64,000 bases of DNA. Origin: Rhodococcus jostii NBRC 16295 (GTDB lineage: Bacteria > Actinomycetota > Actinomycetes > Mycobacteriales > Mycobacteriaceae). Where the stretch lies: assembly GCF_001894825.1 (NCBI RefSeq), contig NZ_BCWY01000027.1, positions 50,250 through 114,249 of the forward strand. The letters are read 5' to 3'. A program made the translations under genes and the position numbers. Shown piece by piece: positions 16,879 to 25,999 of this stretch; the first letter of the stretch is position 1; each line of letters begins with the position of its first letter. The notes under the pieces were generated by a model that ran no database searches, was not told where the DNA came from, and was given only the letters and a program-made list of their open reading frames with translations.

Positions 16879-17787
16879 GTGGAAATCCGCTGGATGAAGT
16901 CGTTCGTCGCGGTCGCCGAAGAACTCAACTACGGCCGGGCGGCCGAGGTGCTGCACATCGCGCAGCCGGCGGTCAGCCAGCAGGTGCAGCAACTCGAGAA
17001 GCGGCTCGGCGTCAAACTCTTCGACCGCACCACGCGATCGGTCCGGCTCACCGCGGCGGGCGAACGACTCCTCCAGCCGTGCAAGGACGCGCTCGCCGCG
17101 GTCGATCGGGCCGTCGATGCCGCGGTGATCGCGGATCCGGCGGTCGAAGGCCGTGTCCGGGTCGGTTTCAGCGGTGCGTACGGGCAGACCGAATTGTCCT
17201 CTCTGGCACGGTCGGTGCGCCGTCGTTACCCCCTGATCGATCTCGTTCTCGAGGGGGCCACGGTCAGTGGGCAGATCCTCGACGAAATCTGGGAGGGGCG
17301 CCTGGATCTGGGGATCGTCTCGGATTCGGTGTCCCACCCCCACGTGCTCAACCGGCAGATCTCGGTGGAGCACCTCAGCGCTCTACTCCCGAGTGATCAC
17401 CCTCTCGCCGAACGGAAGTCGATCGACCTCGTGGAACTCCGGGATGAAACGTTCGTCGCGAATCCCGCCGCCACCGGATCCACGCTTCGGCGGGATCTGC
17501 TCGCCGCCTGCCGGGACGCCGGGTTCGCGCCGAACATCGTGCAGGAGACCACCGACGGCATCGTGCTGACCGCACTCGTCGCGGCGGGTGTGGGGGTGGC
17601 GCTCGTACCCGGTGACGTGCAGACGTATCCCAACCGGGTGGTGCTCGTTCCCCTCGATGCCGGCCGCTTCGAAGTCCGGGCGGCGCTGGCCTGGTCGGAC
17701 CGGCCCGTGTCGCCCGTCGTGCAGACGGTCCTCGACCTCGCCGCCGAGGTGCTGCCCACGCCGACCGTGGTCGCGGACAATCGATAA
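16879..17787 (+). CDS. LysR family transcriptional regulator
   Basis: The 302-residue protein is a typical LysR regulator. The N-terminal winged helix-turn-helix spans residues 1-60 (LNYGRAAEVLHIAQPAVSQQVQQLEKRLG), followed by a linker helix and the periplasmic-binding-fold effector domain from about residue 90. The start is GTG 16879. It immediately precedes a 173-base gap and then an MFS transporter and a CocE-type hydrolase in the same direction, which it probably controls. An inverted repeat of LysR type overlaps its own stop codon at 17783-17799. Confidence 0.9.
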   Translation: MEIRWMKSFVAVAEELNYGRAAEVLHIAQPAVSQQVQQLEKRLGVKLFDRTTRSVRLTAAGERLLQPCKDALAAVDRAVDAAVIADPAVEGRVRVGFSGAYGQTELSSLARSVRRRYPLIDLVLEGATVSGQILDEIWEGRLDLGIVSDSVSHPHVLNRQISVEHLSALLPSDHPLAERKSIDLVELRDETFVANPAATGSTLRRDLLAACRDAGFAPNIVQETTDGIVLTALVAAGVGVALVPGDVQTYPNRVVLVPLDAGRFEVRAALAWSDRPVSPVVQTVLDLAAEVLPTPTVVADNR

Positions 17788-17799
17788 CGATCGCTTATC
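17783..17799. promoter_or_regulatory. LysR-type inverted repeat before the MFS gene
   Basis: GATAA and TTATC flank CGATCGC, giving a 17-bp dyad that fits the T-N11-A form of LysR boxes. It overlaps the stop codon of the LysR gene itself and lies 162 bases upstream of the MFS start, the position of a LysR recognition site. Confidence 0.4.
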
Positions 17800-17960
17800 A
17801 ATCACCGCCGATACTGCTCTTGGACGGTGATCGGTTTCTTTGGCAGAGTCTCCCTCGGCAGCAACGGATGTGACCTGGACAACTCCCGGCCCCCGATGTC
17901 GCACCCACCTCGAGGCCTCTCCGAACTCCCGGACGCCCTTCACCTTCAGGTAGGAACCAC

Positions 17961-19286
17961 ATGACTTCCACATTCGACGGCCGCGCCTTACGCGCCGATG
18001 CCGGTGTCCGGTCGCCCCACGCGCGCCGCGCAGCCCTGGCCTCCTTCGTGGGCAGCACACTCGAGTACTACGACTTCTTCATCTACGCCTCCTTCTCCGC
18101 GCTCGCGTTCAACACCCTGTTCTTCCCGGATCTCGGGTCGTTCTGGGGGACCATCGTGTCGATGGCGACCATCGGGATCGGTTACGTCGTCCGACCGCTC
18201 GCCGCACTCGTCTTCGGGCACTTCGGGGACACGCTCGGGCGCAAGCGGATGCTGGTGGTGACGCTCGTGATGATGGGGGTGGCCACGTCGCTCATCGGCT
18301 GCCTGCCGACGTACGGGGCGATCGGCGTCGCGGCGCCGATCCTTCTGGTGCTGCTTCGTGCGGCCCAGGGTGCGTCCGCGGCGGGCGAGTCGGCGGGAGC
18401 GGCGTCCCTCGCGCTCGAACACGCACCCGCCCACCGACGGGCACTGGCGGCGAGCTGGGTGAACACCGGTGCCGCCGCCGGAATGCTGCTGGCGTCGCTG
18501 GTGGTTCTCGTCTTCTCCGGCCTGCCCGAGGACGCCTTCCTCAGCTGGGGATGGCGTATCCCGTTCCTGCTCAGCATCATCGTCGCTCTCGCCGGGCTCG
18601 TGATCCGTCGGATGCTGCCCGAGAGCGAGGTGTTCGAGGAGGCCGTGTCGAGCGACGGGCCGAAGGAGATGCCGGCGAAGGTGATCTTCCGCGACCACTG
18701 GCCGAGCGTGCTGCGGGTCGTGGGTTGTGGGCTGTTCGCGGTGGTGTCCACCATCTTCAGTGCCTTCGCCCTGTCGTGGGGCACCCACGAGGCCGGGGTG
18801 TCACGGACCGTCATGGTGGGCGCCACCGTGCTCACCGCCGCGCTCGCGCTCGTGGCCCAGCCCGCCGCGGGGATTCTCGCCGATCGGATCGGGCGCAAGC
18901 CGATCTTCATCACGGGCAATCTCGTCTGCGCCGTCTCCATCTCCGGATTCTTCTGGGCGGTCAGCCAGCGTTCGACGGCCCTGGTCCTGATCACGGCGTG
19001 CGTCGTGATGGTGGTCGGCTACTCGCTCGTCAACGCCGTCGGTCCCGCCCTGTACGCCGAGATGTTCGAGACGCGCATCCGGTACTCGGGCATGGCGATC
19101 TCCGGGCAGCTGGCGCTGGTGGCCACCGGTTTCGCGCCCACCATCGCCGCGGCCCTCGCCCGGCCCGGACCGAACGGCTGGATCCCGGTGGCGGTGTTCA
19201 CGGCTTGCTGCTGCCTGGTCAGCGCCCTCACCACGCTCACGGTCCGCGAAACCTACCGGACCAGCACCACCGACCTCGGCAAATAG
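17961..19286 (+). CDS. MFS transporter, metabolite:H+ symporter (MHS) type
   Basis: The 441-residue protein has about 12 membrane segments and MHS-family signatures. These are FVGSTLEYYDFFIYA in the first segment, the cytoplasmic loop FGHFGDTLGRKRML between segments 2 and 3, and the second-half loop DRIGRKPIF. Relatives such as ShiA, ProP and KgtP import carboxylates or betaines with protons. It begins at ATG 17961 after AGGTAGGAACC and lies between a LysR regulator and a CocE-type hydrolase. An ester or carboxylate that the hydrolase acts on is a reasonable guess for the substrate, but this is inference. Confidence 0.88.
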   Translation: MTSTFDGRALRADAGVRSPHARRAALASFVGSTLEYYDFFIYASFSALAFNTLFFPDLGSFWGTIVSMATIGIGYVVRPLAALVFGHFGDTLGRKRMLVVTLVMMGVATSLIGCLPTYGAIGVAAPILLVLLRAAQGASAAGESAGAASLALEHAPAHRRALAASWVNTGAAAGMLLASLVVLVFSGLPEDAFLSWGWRIPFLLSIIVALAGLVIRRMLPESEVFEEAVSSDGPKEMPAKVIFRDHWPSVLRVVGCGLFAVVSTIFSAFALSWGTHEAGVSRTVMVGATVLTAALALVAQPAAGILADRIGRKPIFITGNLVCAVSISGFFWAVSQRSTALVLITACVVMVVGYSLVNAVGPALYAEMFETRIRYSGMAISGQLALVATGFAPTIAAALARPGPNGWIPVAVFTACCCLVSALTTLTVRETYRTSTTDLGK

Positions 19287-19315
19287 CCGCTCCCCCGTCG
19301 AAAGTGAATGAACCT

Positions 19316-21052
19316 GTGACACACGATGTGCTGATCGAGAACGACGTCGAGGCGACGATGCGGGACGGGGTGGTGCTGCGCTCGACCGTGTACCGCCCGT
19401 CGGTATCCGGACGCTTTCCGGTACTGCTCACCCGCACCCCGTACGGCCGCGACCTGGCCGTCAACTCGGGCTACCTCAACCCGACCACGGTCGCGGCCGC
19501 CGGATTCGTGGTGATCATGCAGGACGTCCGCGGCAGATTCGGCTCGGACGGCGAGTTCGTGCCGTCGGAGAACGAAGGTCCGGACGGGTACGACACGGTG
19601 CAGTGGGCGGCCGAACTCCCGTATTCGACCGGCGCCGTGGGCATGTGGGGGCGATCGTACTTCGCCGAAACCCAGTGGCGCGCCGCCCAGGAGAAGCCGG
19701 CGGCCCTGCGCGGCATCGCCCCGGGGATCTCGGCGGGCGGCAACGCCCGGTCCGGGGGCCTCGTGCGGGGCGGGGCGGTGGAATTCGGTACCCGGATCGG
19801 GTGGGGACATCTGTCGGCCGGACCCGCCGAGATCGCGAAACTGTCCCGGACGGACCCCGCCCGCGCAGAAGCCGAGTGGGGGTCGTGGGCGAGGATTGAT
19901 CGCGGCCTGGCGGAGGGCACCTTCCTCGACGTGCTGCCCCTGCGGGACCTGGCAACCGGCGCCCCCGCGTTCTTTGCGTCGCCGATCGTCGAATCGCTGG
20001 GATTCCCGATCGACCACCCCACCCGCGATCTGTGGGACAGCGCGAGCGACCGGGCCGTCGACCTCCCCTCGCTGCACATCGGGGGGTGGTACGACATCTT
20101 CGTGAACAGCACCCTCGACCAGTACTTCGGTCAACTGGCGCACAGTGATTCCGGGGCGGCCCCGATGCCGTACCTGATCGTGGGGCCGTGGAGTCACACC
20201 AACTTCTCCGGACTCGGTGGCTCGGTGGTGTTCGGCAGTCCCGCGAACCAGGCGGTGCTCGACTCGGGGCAGGACCTGTCGTCGGTGCACGCGCAGTGGT
20301 ACGCATCGGTACTGAGCGACACGGAAGCGGACATGCCCCGGGTCCGGATCTTCGTGATGGGGGAGAACCGGTGGCGGACGTACGACCGCTTTCCGGAACC
20401 CGCGCGCACGGCCGAACTCTTCCTGGCTCCCGGCGGAACTCTCGTCGCGGAAGCCGAGCGGAGCGACGGGTGCGTCGACTACGACTACGACCCGGCGGAT
20501 CCGGTGCCGACGGTCGGTGGGGCGACGATGATGCCGGGGACGTTCGCACCCGGCGCACTGGAACAGAGCCGCGTCGAATCCCGGGACGACGTCCTGGTGT
20601 TCACCAGCGAGGCGCTCACCGAGCCGTTGACGGTGATCGGCCGGGTGTCCGCGACCCTCTTTGCGTCTTCGAGCGCGGTCGACACCGACTTCGTCGTGAG
20701 GCTGTGCCGGGTGACCGCGGACGGCACCTCGATCACCCTCACCGACGGCATGGTGCGGGCCCGCTACCGCGACTCCTACCGGACCGCCGGAACCTACACG
20801 CCGGCCGAACCGAGCCTGCTCCTCCCGGGCGAGGTGTACGAGTACACGCTCGATCTGTGGTCCACCGCCGTCACCTTCCTGCCGGGTGAGCGCATCCGGG
20901 TACAGGTGACGTCCAGCAACCATCCCCGCTGGGATCGCAACCTCAACACGGGCGAATCTGCCTACGAATCCGCAGAATTCGTCGTCGCCCACCAGACCGT
21001 GCACACCGGGATGCATTACCCGAGCCGGGTGTCGCTCTCCGTGGTGCGCTGA
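19316..21052 (+). CDS. CocE/NonD family serine hydrolase (X-Pro dipeptidyl-peptidase-like)
   Basis: The 578-residue protein matches the length and order of cocaine-esterase-like hydrolases. The catalytic alpha/beta domain begins with VTHDVLIENDVEATMRDGV, the nucleophile region is GMWGRSYFAETQW with the serine after GR, the Asp region is LHIGGWYDIF, and the His region is VGPWSHTNF. A C-terminal jelly-roll domain begins near residue 320. These enzymes cleave esters or amides. The replacement of the usual GGSYGG by GRSYFA at the nucleophile elbow is slightly unusual. GTG 19316 is the likely start and GTG 19304 an in-frame alternative. Both have weak ribosome sites. It follows the MFS gene, and palindrome copy 2 begins 7 bases after its stop. 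Confidence 0.88.
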   Translation: MTHDVLIENDVEATMRDGVVLRSTVYRPSVSGRFPVLLTRTPYGRDLAVNSGYLNPTTVAAAGFVVIMQDVRGRFGSDGEFVPSENEGPDGYDTVQWAAELPYSTGAVGMWGRSYFAETQWRAAQEKPAALRGIAPGISAGGNARSGGLVRGGAVEFGTRIGWGHLSAGPAEIAKLSRTDPARAEAEWGSWARIDRGLAEGTFLDVLPLRDLATGAPAFFASPIVESLGFPIDHPTRDLWDSASDRAVDLPSLHIGGWYDIFVNSTLDQYFGQLAHSDSGAAPMPYLIVGPWSHTNFSGLGGSVVFGSPANQAVLDSGQDLSSVHAQWYASVLSDTEADMPRVRIFVMGENRWRTYDRFPEPARTAELFLAPGGTLVAEAERSDGCVDYDYDPADPVPTVGGATMMPGTFAPGALEQSRVESRDDVLVFTSEALTEPLTVIGRVSATLFASSSAVDTDFVVRLCRVTADGTSITLTDGMVRARYRDSYRTAGTYTPAEPSLLLPGEVYEYTLDLWSTAVTFLPGERIRVQVTSSNHPRWDRNLNTGESAYESAEFVVAHQTVHTGMHYPSRVSLSVVR

Positions 21053-21059
21053 CGCGCCC

Positions 21060-21099
21060 GTGAGTACTTGTTAACCGCCCGCGGTTAACAAGTACTCAC
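21060..21099. repeat. 40-bp palindrome, copy 2 (bidirectional terminator)
   Basis: Perfect 18-bp arms (GTGAGTACTTGTTAACCG and its complement) enclose the loop CCCG. It lies between the convergent CocE-type hydrolase and PfpI genes. The TGA stop codon of the PfpI gene (21096-21098) is inside the right arm. Confidence 0.9.
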
Positions 21100-21680
21100 G
21101 GGGGCTGCGGGTCGTACTGGATATAGCGACGCACCTCGCGCGCCCGCTCCGCTCCGGCGAAGCGGGCGACGAGGTGCAGTGCCATGTCGATACCCGCGGA
21201 GACACCCGCCGAAGTGATCACGTCACCGTCGTCGACGAACCGATCGTCCGGCCGCACGTCGATGGTGGGATCGATCTCCGCCAGCAATGCCAGTGACGCC
21301 CAATGCGTCGTAGCCGGCCTGCCCTTCAGCAGGCCGGCTTTCGCGTAGACCAGGGAACCCGTGCACACACTGGCCATCAACGGAACTTCGGCGCGCTGCC
21401 GACGCACCCAGTCGAGATGGGCGTCGTCGAGCAGCTGTGGCCGCGTGCCCTGACCGCCGGGATGGATCAGCACGTCGAGTGGCGGCGCGTCGGCATGGGA
21501 ATGATGAGCGCCCAGGACGAGGCCCTTGGCGCACTGCACACTCCCTCCCGACGCGGAGAGGCAGGACACCGCGTATCCGTCGTCGGGGTACATGCGCGTC
21601 CACGCGGACAGCACCTCCCACGGTCCGACCGCGTCCAGCTCTTCGACGTCGTCGAACAACACGATCCCGATGTGCTTCAC
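21096..21680 (-). CDS. DJ-1/PfpI family protein
   Basis: The 194-residue protein is a DJ-1/PfpI-superfamily member (class I glutamine amidotransferase-like). The N-terminal strand is HIGIVLFDDVEELDAVGPWEVL and the nucleophile elbow has the cysteine in MASVCTGSLVYAKAGLL, followed by the catalytic-type His of ATTHWAS. Relatives include isonitrile hydratases, cysteine proteases, and sensor domains of AraC regulators. No DNA-binding domain is attached here. The gene is bracketed by palindrome copies 2 and 3, and its stop codon lies in copy 2. Function beyond the family is unknown. Confidence 0.9.
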   Translation of the reverse strand: MKHIGIVLFDDVEELDAVGPWEVLSAWTRMYPDDGYAVSCLSASGGSVQCAKGLVLGAHHSHADAPPLDVLIHPGGQGTRPQLLDDAHLDWVRRQRAEVPLMASVCTGSLVYAKAGLLKGRPATTHWASLALLAEIDPTIDVRPDDRFVDDGDVITSAGVSAGIDMALHLVARFAGAERAREVRRYIQYDPQPP

Positions 21681-21700
21681 TCCTCAATGCAAGCACAGTC

Positions 21701-21740
21701 GTGAGTACTTGTTAACCGCCCGAGGTTAAGAAGTACTCAC
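21701..21740. repeat. 40-bp palindrome, copy 3, overlapping the end of the ligase gene
   Basis: The arms differ by two mismatches (right arm AGGTTAAGAAGTACTCAC) around the loop CCCG. The copy encodes the last codons (EYFLTSGG) and the stop of the acyl-CoA ligase gene on the minus strand, and lies before the PfpI gene in the same direction. Confidence 0.88.
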
Positions 21741-23250
21741 GGGCGGAGGTTCGCAGATCGGGTTTGCGGATCTTGCCGGTCGCGGTGCGGGGGAGGGCCT
21801 CGGCGATCTGGACGAACGTGGGAATCTTGAACCCCGCGAGCTTTTCTCGCAGCCGGGCACGTACCGTCTCCGCGTCGAGCGATGTGCCGTCGGCGGCGAC
21901 GACGAACGCCATGCCGGTCTCGCCCCATTTGTCGTGGGGGACGCCGATGACCGCAGCCTCCCGGATGCCGTCCAGCTTCAGCAGCGCGGCCTCGACCTCG
22001 GCGGGGTAGACGTTCTCGCCGCCGGAGATGTACATGTCTTTGTAGCGGTCGCAGATGAAGAGGAAGCCTTCGTCGTCGAAGTAGCCGGCGTCGCCGGTGT
22101 GCAGCCAGCCGTCCACGATGGTGCGGGCGGTTGCCTCGGGCTGATTCAGGTAGCCGAGCATCACGTTCGGGCCCTGGGCGACGATCTCACCGATCTCGTG
22201 GGGTTCGGTGCTCGACCCGTCGGGGCGTACGACGTCGACGTCGGTGAAGAACGTCCGCTTGCCGGCGGAACCGATCTTGGTGCGCACGTCGGCGCTGGAC
22301 AGCATGGTCACCGACGGCGCGGTTTCCGTCAGACCGTAGGCCTGGGTGATCGCGACGTCACGTTCCTGCCACGGTGAGATCAACGCTTCGGGCAGTGGAG
22401 CCCCGGCGACGCAGATGCCCCGCAGACTGGACAGGTCGGCGTCCTCGAACCGGGGGTGGTGCCAGAGTTCCTGAATCATGGTGGGGACCGCGAAGAATGT
22501 GGTGATGCGTTCCTTCTCGATCGTGTCGAGGACGACGCCGGCATCAAATTTGCGCAACAGCACCACGGTGCCTCCGTTGAGCAAGGTCGGTGTGACGGCG
22601 CCGCCGATGCCGCCGATGTGGAACAGCGGCGCCACCGACAGTGTGCGTTCCTTCGACGTCATGTCCTGGGCGAGAAGCTGGTTCAGTGCATTCCACAGCA
22701 TGTTGCCGTGGCTGAGCATGACGCCCTTCGGTGCGCCGGTGGTGCCCGACGAGTACATCAGCACCGACAGGTCGTCGAGACCCACCTGCTCGTCGATGCG
22801 GGTGTCCGGCTGTCCCGCACGCACTGCCTCGTACGTGTGGGTGGACCACGAGTCGTTCAGGCCGATCCAGGTGGTGACGGGCGTGTCCGACTGCGCCAGT
22901 TGCTGCGCGACGTCGGACTGCTGATCACCGAAGATCACTGTGGTGCAGCGTGAATCGCCCAGGAGGTAGCGTGCCTCTTCGGCGGTGAGGCGTGCGTTGA
23001 GCGGGAGATACGTGGCGCCGAGCAGACCGGCCGCGAACATCACTTCGAGCGCCGCAGGGTCGTTGAATCCGAAGAAGCCGACGCAGTGGCCCTTTTCGAC
23101 CCCGAGGGCGCGCAGGCCGTGGGCGAGCCGGCGTGTCCGCAGGGCCAGCTCCTCGTAGGTGACGGCTTTTCCGTCGAAGACGAGTGCCTCGTTCTTCGGC
23201 GTCATCGTGATGCGGCGCTCGAGCCACGAGCCGATGCCTTCGTTGTTCAT
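21712..23250 (-). CDS. Acyl-CoA synthetase (AMP-forming)
   Basis: The 512-residue enzyme activates a carboxylic acid to its CoA thioester via an acyl-adenylate. The P-loop motif is MYSSGTTGAPKGVMLSHGN, the A5 region is ITQAYGLTETAP, and the A7/A8 motifs are WLHTGDAGYFDDEGFLFICDRYKDMY with GGENVYPAEVE. The late catalytic lysine lies in PRTATGKIRKPDLR. It is a FadD-type medium or aromatic-acid ligase, and the specific acid is unknown. It lies downstream of the MFS gene in one unit. The final eight residues and the TAA stop are encoded inside palindrome copy 3, so the natural C-terminus may have been replaced. ATG start after GAGGAG. Confidence 0.92.
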   Translation of the reverse strand: MNNEGIGSWLERRITMTPKNEALVFDGKAVTYEELALRTRRLAHGLRALGVEKGHCVGFFGFNDPAALEVMFAAGLLGATYLPLNARLTAEEARYLLGDSRCTTVIFGDQQSDVAQQLAQSDTPVTTWIGLNDSWSTHTYEAVRAGQPDTRIDEQVGLDDLSVLMYSSGTTGAPKGVMLSHGNMLWNALNQLLAQDMTSKERTLSVAPLFHIGGIGGAVTPTLLNGGTVVLLRKFDAGVVLDTIEKERITTFFAVPTMIQELWHHPRFEDADLSSLRGICVAGAPLPEALISPWQERDVAITQAYGLTETAPSVTMLSSADVRTKIGSAGKRTFFTDVDVVRPDGSSTEPHEIGEIVAQGPNVMLGYLNQPEATARTIVDGWLHTGDAGYFDDEGFLFICDRYKDMYISGGENVYPAEVEAALLKLDGIREAAVIGVPHDKWGETGMAFVVAADGTSLDAETVRARLREKLAGFKIPTFVQIAEALPRTATGKIRKPDLRTSAREYFLTSGG

Positions 23251-23304
23251 GGTGACTCCTCGTTCTCTTCGAAACTACTCTCGAGCGTGTGGTCGGGGAA
23301 TTCG

Positions 23305-24633
23305 TCAGGCCGACGGGGTGTCGGCGCTCAGGTCGTTGTCCTTGCTCTCCTTCGTCGCGACGAGGAAGACGGCGCTGACCACGCACAGCGCGATGATGAA
23401 CAGTCCGACCGGGAGAATCGATTTGCCGGACGACGCGAACAGCGACGCCAGGATGACGGGTGTGAAGCCGGCGCCGATGAGGGTGGCCAGCTGATATCCG
23501 AGTGACGCTCCCGTGTAGCGCGCCCGGGTGCCGAACTGTTCGGAGATGAACGCGGCCATCGGCCCGTAGGTTGCCGAGTGGCAGATGGTGTAGCCGACGA
23601 AGGCGAGCGCGATGAACAGGAACTGTCCCGTGCTCAGCAGCAGGAACAGCGGGTAGACGCTGACGATCATCGCGGCGAGTCCCGCGAGCATGACCGGTCG
23701 GCGGCCGATCCGGTCGGACAGTCGCGCCGACCCGAGTACCAGGAAGATCGCGCAGAACTGGCAGAAGGAGAACGCGAGTAGCGCGTCGGATCGCTGGGCG
23801 CCGTTCGACACGGCGAAGGTGATGGCGAACGTGGTGAACGCGGTCTGCATTCCGAAGCTCGCGATGCAGCTCATCGAGGCTACGACCACCGCGCGGGGAC
23901 GCTTCAGGATCGTGACGATCGGCGGGGCGGTCTCCTTCTTCGCGGACTCCTCCAGCGCCGCGGTGAACAGCGGGCTCTCCGACACCTTGGACCGGATGAA
24001 CAGGCCGAGGGCCAGCATGAATGCCGAGATCAGAAAGGGGATGCGCCAGCCCCACGTGAGGAACTGCTCGTCGGGGAGAAGGGACACGGCCGCCAGGGCG
24101 AGGGTGCCGAGCAACGCGCCGGTCGGGGCGCCCGCGTTGGTGAAGGCCGCGGCGAATCCGCGCTTGCCGGGCTCGGCGTGTTCGAGCGACATCAGCGCCG
24201 CGCCACCCCATTCGCCGCCGACGGCGAGGCCCTGGCAGACCCGCAGGAGAACGAGGATCACTGCCGCCCAGGACCCGATCATCTCCGGCGGAGGAATGAG
24301 CCCGATCGCGAACGAGGCGAGGCCCATGACTGTCATCGAGATCAGCAGCATGGCCTTGCGGCCGACGGTGTCGCCGAAGTGGCCGAAGACGATGCCGCCC
24401 AGGGGGCGCGCGACGTAGCCGGCGGCGAACGTTCCCATCGAGGCGATGCTCGCGGCCAGGGGATCCAGGTCGGCGAAGAAGACCGGGCCGAAGACGAGGG
24501 ATGCTGCGGTGGCGTAGAGCAGGAAGTCGTAGAACTCGATGGTGCTGCCCAGGTAGCTCGACAGGATCACCCTGCGAACTTCCTTCTTGCGTCGGGTGGC
24601 CGACATGGTGCCTGCGGTGGCGGTGACCGTCAT
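23305..24633 (-). CDS. MFS transporter, metabolite:H+ symporter (MHS) type
   Basis: The 442-residue protein has about 12 membrane segments and MHS signatures: SSYLGSTIEFYDFLLYA at the start and FGHFGDTVGRKAMLL in the first cytoplasmic loop. Members take up aromatic or aliphatic carboxylates with protons. The start at 24633 follows AAGGAG. A longer frame from 24660 lacks a ribosome site. It is followed by the acyl-CoA ligase, so uptake and CoA activation of one acid are probably coexpressed. The MarR-type repeat (site B) lies about 70 bases upstream. It is a paralogue of the MFS at 17961. Confidence 0.88.
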   Translation of the reverse strand: MTVTATAGTMSATRRKKEVRRVILSSYLGSTIEFYDFLLYATAASLVFGPVFFADLDPLAASIASMGTFAAGYVARPLGGIVFGHFGDTVGRKAMLLISMTVMGLASFAIGLIPPPEMIGSWAAVILVLLRVCQGLAVGGEWGGAALMSLEHAEPGKRGFAAAFTNAGAPTGALLGTLALAAVSLLPDEQFLTWGWRIPFLISAFMLALGLFIRSKVSESPLFTAALEESAKKETAPPIVTILKRPRAVVVASMSCIASFGMQTAFTTFAITFAVSNGAQRSDALLAFSFCQFCAIFLVLGSARLSDRIGRRPVMLAGLAAMIVSVYPLFLLLSTGQFLFIALAFVGYTICHSATYGPMAAFISEQFGTRARYTGASLGYQLATLIGAGFTPVILASLFASSGKSILPVGLFIIALCVVSAVFLVATKESKDNDLSADTPSA

Positions 24634-24702
24634 CGATACTCCTTGGCCGAGCGGGGACATCAGAGCGGATCGCGTGTGTAGCGCGGATCACAATTAAACA
24701 TT

Positions 24703-24725
24703 AATCATTGAAGATGTCAATGGAA
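24703..24725. promoter_or_regulatory. Inverted-repeat operator, site B (MFS-ligase promoter)
   Basis: The left half AATCATTGA is identical to the left half of site C, the spacer is AGATG, and the right half TCAATGGAA matches for its first six bases. It lies between the end of the acyl-CoA dehydrogenase gene and the MFS start, in a locally A/T-rich promoter stretch. Confidence 0.55.
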
Positions 24726-24772
24726 GAGATCGCCAACGCTTCCGCCAGGGTGGTGATCCCCGTCGAGCGCGG

Positions 24773-25939
24773 TCAGGCCCGGGTGAGCTTGCGCCCGATG
24801 ATGTCCTTCATGATCTCGGTGGTGCCCGCGTAGATCGGCCCGCCGCGGCAGTCGAGGTAGTCCTGCGCGACGTCGTACTCACGCATGTACCCGTAGCCGC
24901 CGTGCAGCTGGACCGAGCGCTGGACGACGCGCTGCTGCAACTCGGTGATCCACCACTTGGCCATCGCCGCCGTCACCTCGTCGAGCGTGCCGTGTGCCGC
25001 GTCGAGGATGCATCGGTCGGTGAAGCACTGCGCGATCTCGATCTCGGTGGCGAGTTCTGCGAGGTAGAAGCGGTTGGCCTGGAAGTCGGCCACCCGCTGA
25101 CCGAATGCCGTGCGGTCGCAGCTGTACGTCAGGGCCTGGTCGAAGGTGCGTCGCATCGACGCCATCGACGTCACCGCCACGCTCAGGCGTTCCTGGGGCA
25201 GATTGTGACGCAGGTAGTTGAAACCGTCGTTCAGTTCGCCCAGGATGTTCCCGAGAGGTACGCGGACGTCGTCGAACACGAGTTCCGCGGTGTCCTGCGC
25301 GCTCAGGCCCACCTTGTGGAGCGGTCCGTTGCGGGTGAACCCGGCCATCCCGTCTTCGACCACCAGCAGGCTCACGCCCTTCTTGCCCGCCGCCGGATCC
25401 GTCTTGGCCACCACGATCACGAAATCGGCGAGCATCCCGTTGCTGATGAAGATCTTGGTGCCGTTCAGGACCAGATCGTTGCCGTCGCGGAGGGCGGTGG
25501 TGGAGATCGCGGCCAGGTCGCTGCCCGCGCCCGGCTCGGTCATGGCGATGGCGCCGATCTTCTCGCCGGTGCACAGCGGGGTCAGAAATCGATGCTTCTG
25601 CTCGTCGTTCGCCCGCGATACGAGGTAGGGCGTGACGAGATCGTTGATTCCCGCCAGGCCCATCACCACGGCCGGCGCGCCGACGCGGCACAACTCCTCG
25701 ATGACGATCGCGTTGAATCGGAAGTCGTCCGTGCCGCCGCCGGCGAAGCGTTCCTCGACGTTGATCCCGAGAAGTCCGAGTTTGCCGGCCTGGCGGTAGA
25801 TGTCCCGGTCGACCTGCCCCGCATCCGCCCATTCGCGAAGTCGTGGCGCGACTTCACGTTCGGCGAACCGGCGCACCGTCTCCCGGAACGCATCGTGGTC
25901 GGCGTCGAAGATGTTCCGCTGCAGTGCAACCGAGGTCAT
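24773..25939 (-). CDS. Acyl-CoA dehydrogenase
   Basis: The 388-residue flavoprotein is a normal-length acyl-CoA dehydrogenase that makes the 2,3-double bond in an acyl-CoA. The FAD/substrate signature AMTEPGAGSDLAAISTTA lies near residue 125, the helix G segment LPQERLSVAVTSMASMRRTF follows, and the C-terminal signature QLHGGYGYMREYDVAQDYLD precedes IYAGTTEIMKDIIGR. The MCAD-type catalytic Glu position is Ala in YAGT, as in LCAD/IVD-type members, where the base is on helix G. The start is ATG 25939 after AAAGGAAC. A 14-bp-arm inverted repeat (site C) lies 60 bases upstream. It is followed by the MFS and ligase genes. Confidence 0.92.
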   Translation of the reverse strand: MTSVALQRNIFDADHDAFRETVRRFAEREVAPRLREWADAGQVDRDIYRQAGKLGLLGINVEERFAGGGTDDFRFNAIVIEELCRVGAPAVVMGLAGINDLVTPYLVSRANDEQKHRFLTPLCTGEKIGAIAMTEPGAGSDLAAISTTALRDGNDLVLNGTKIFISNGMLADFVIVVAKTDPAAGKKGVSLLVVEDGMAGFTRNGPLHKVGLSAQDTAELVFDDVRVPLGNILGELNDGFNYLRHNLPQERLSVAVTSMASMRRTFDQALTYSCDRTAFGQRVADFQANRFYLAELATEIEIAQCFTDRCILDAAHGTLDEVTAAMAKWWITELQQRVVQRSVQLHGGYGYMREYDVAQDYLDCRGGPIYAGTTEIMKDIIGRKLTRA

Positions 25940-25999
25940 GCAATGTTCCTTTCGCCGGCACGCGTGCAACGCACGCATGCATAGTCGAAAGAAACCTAT

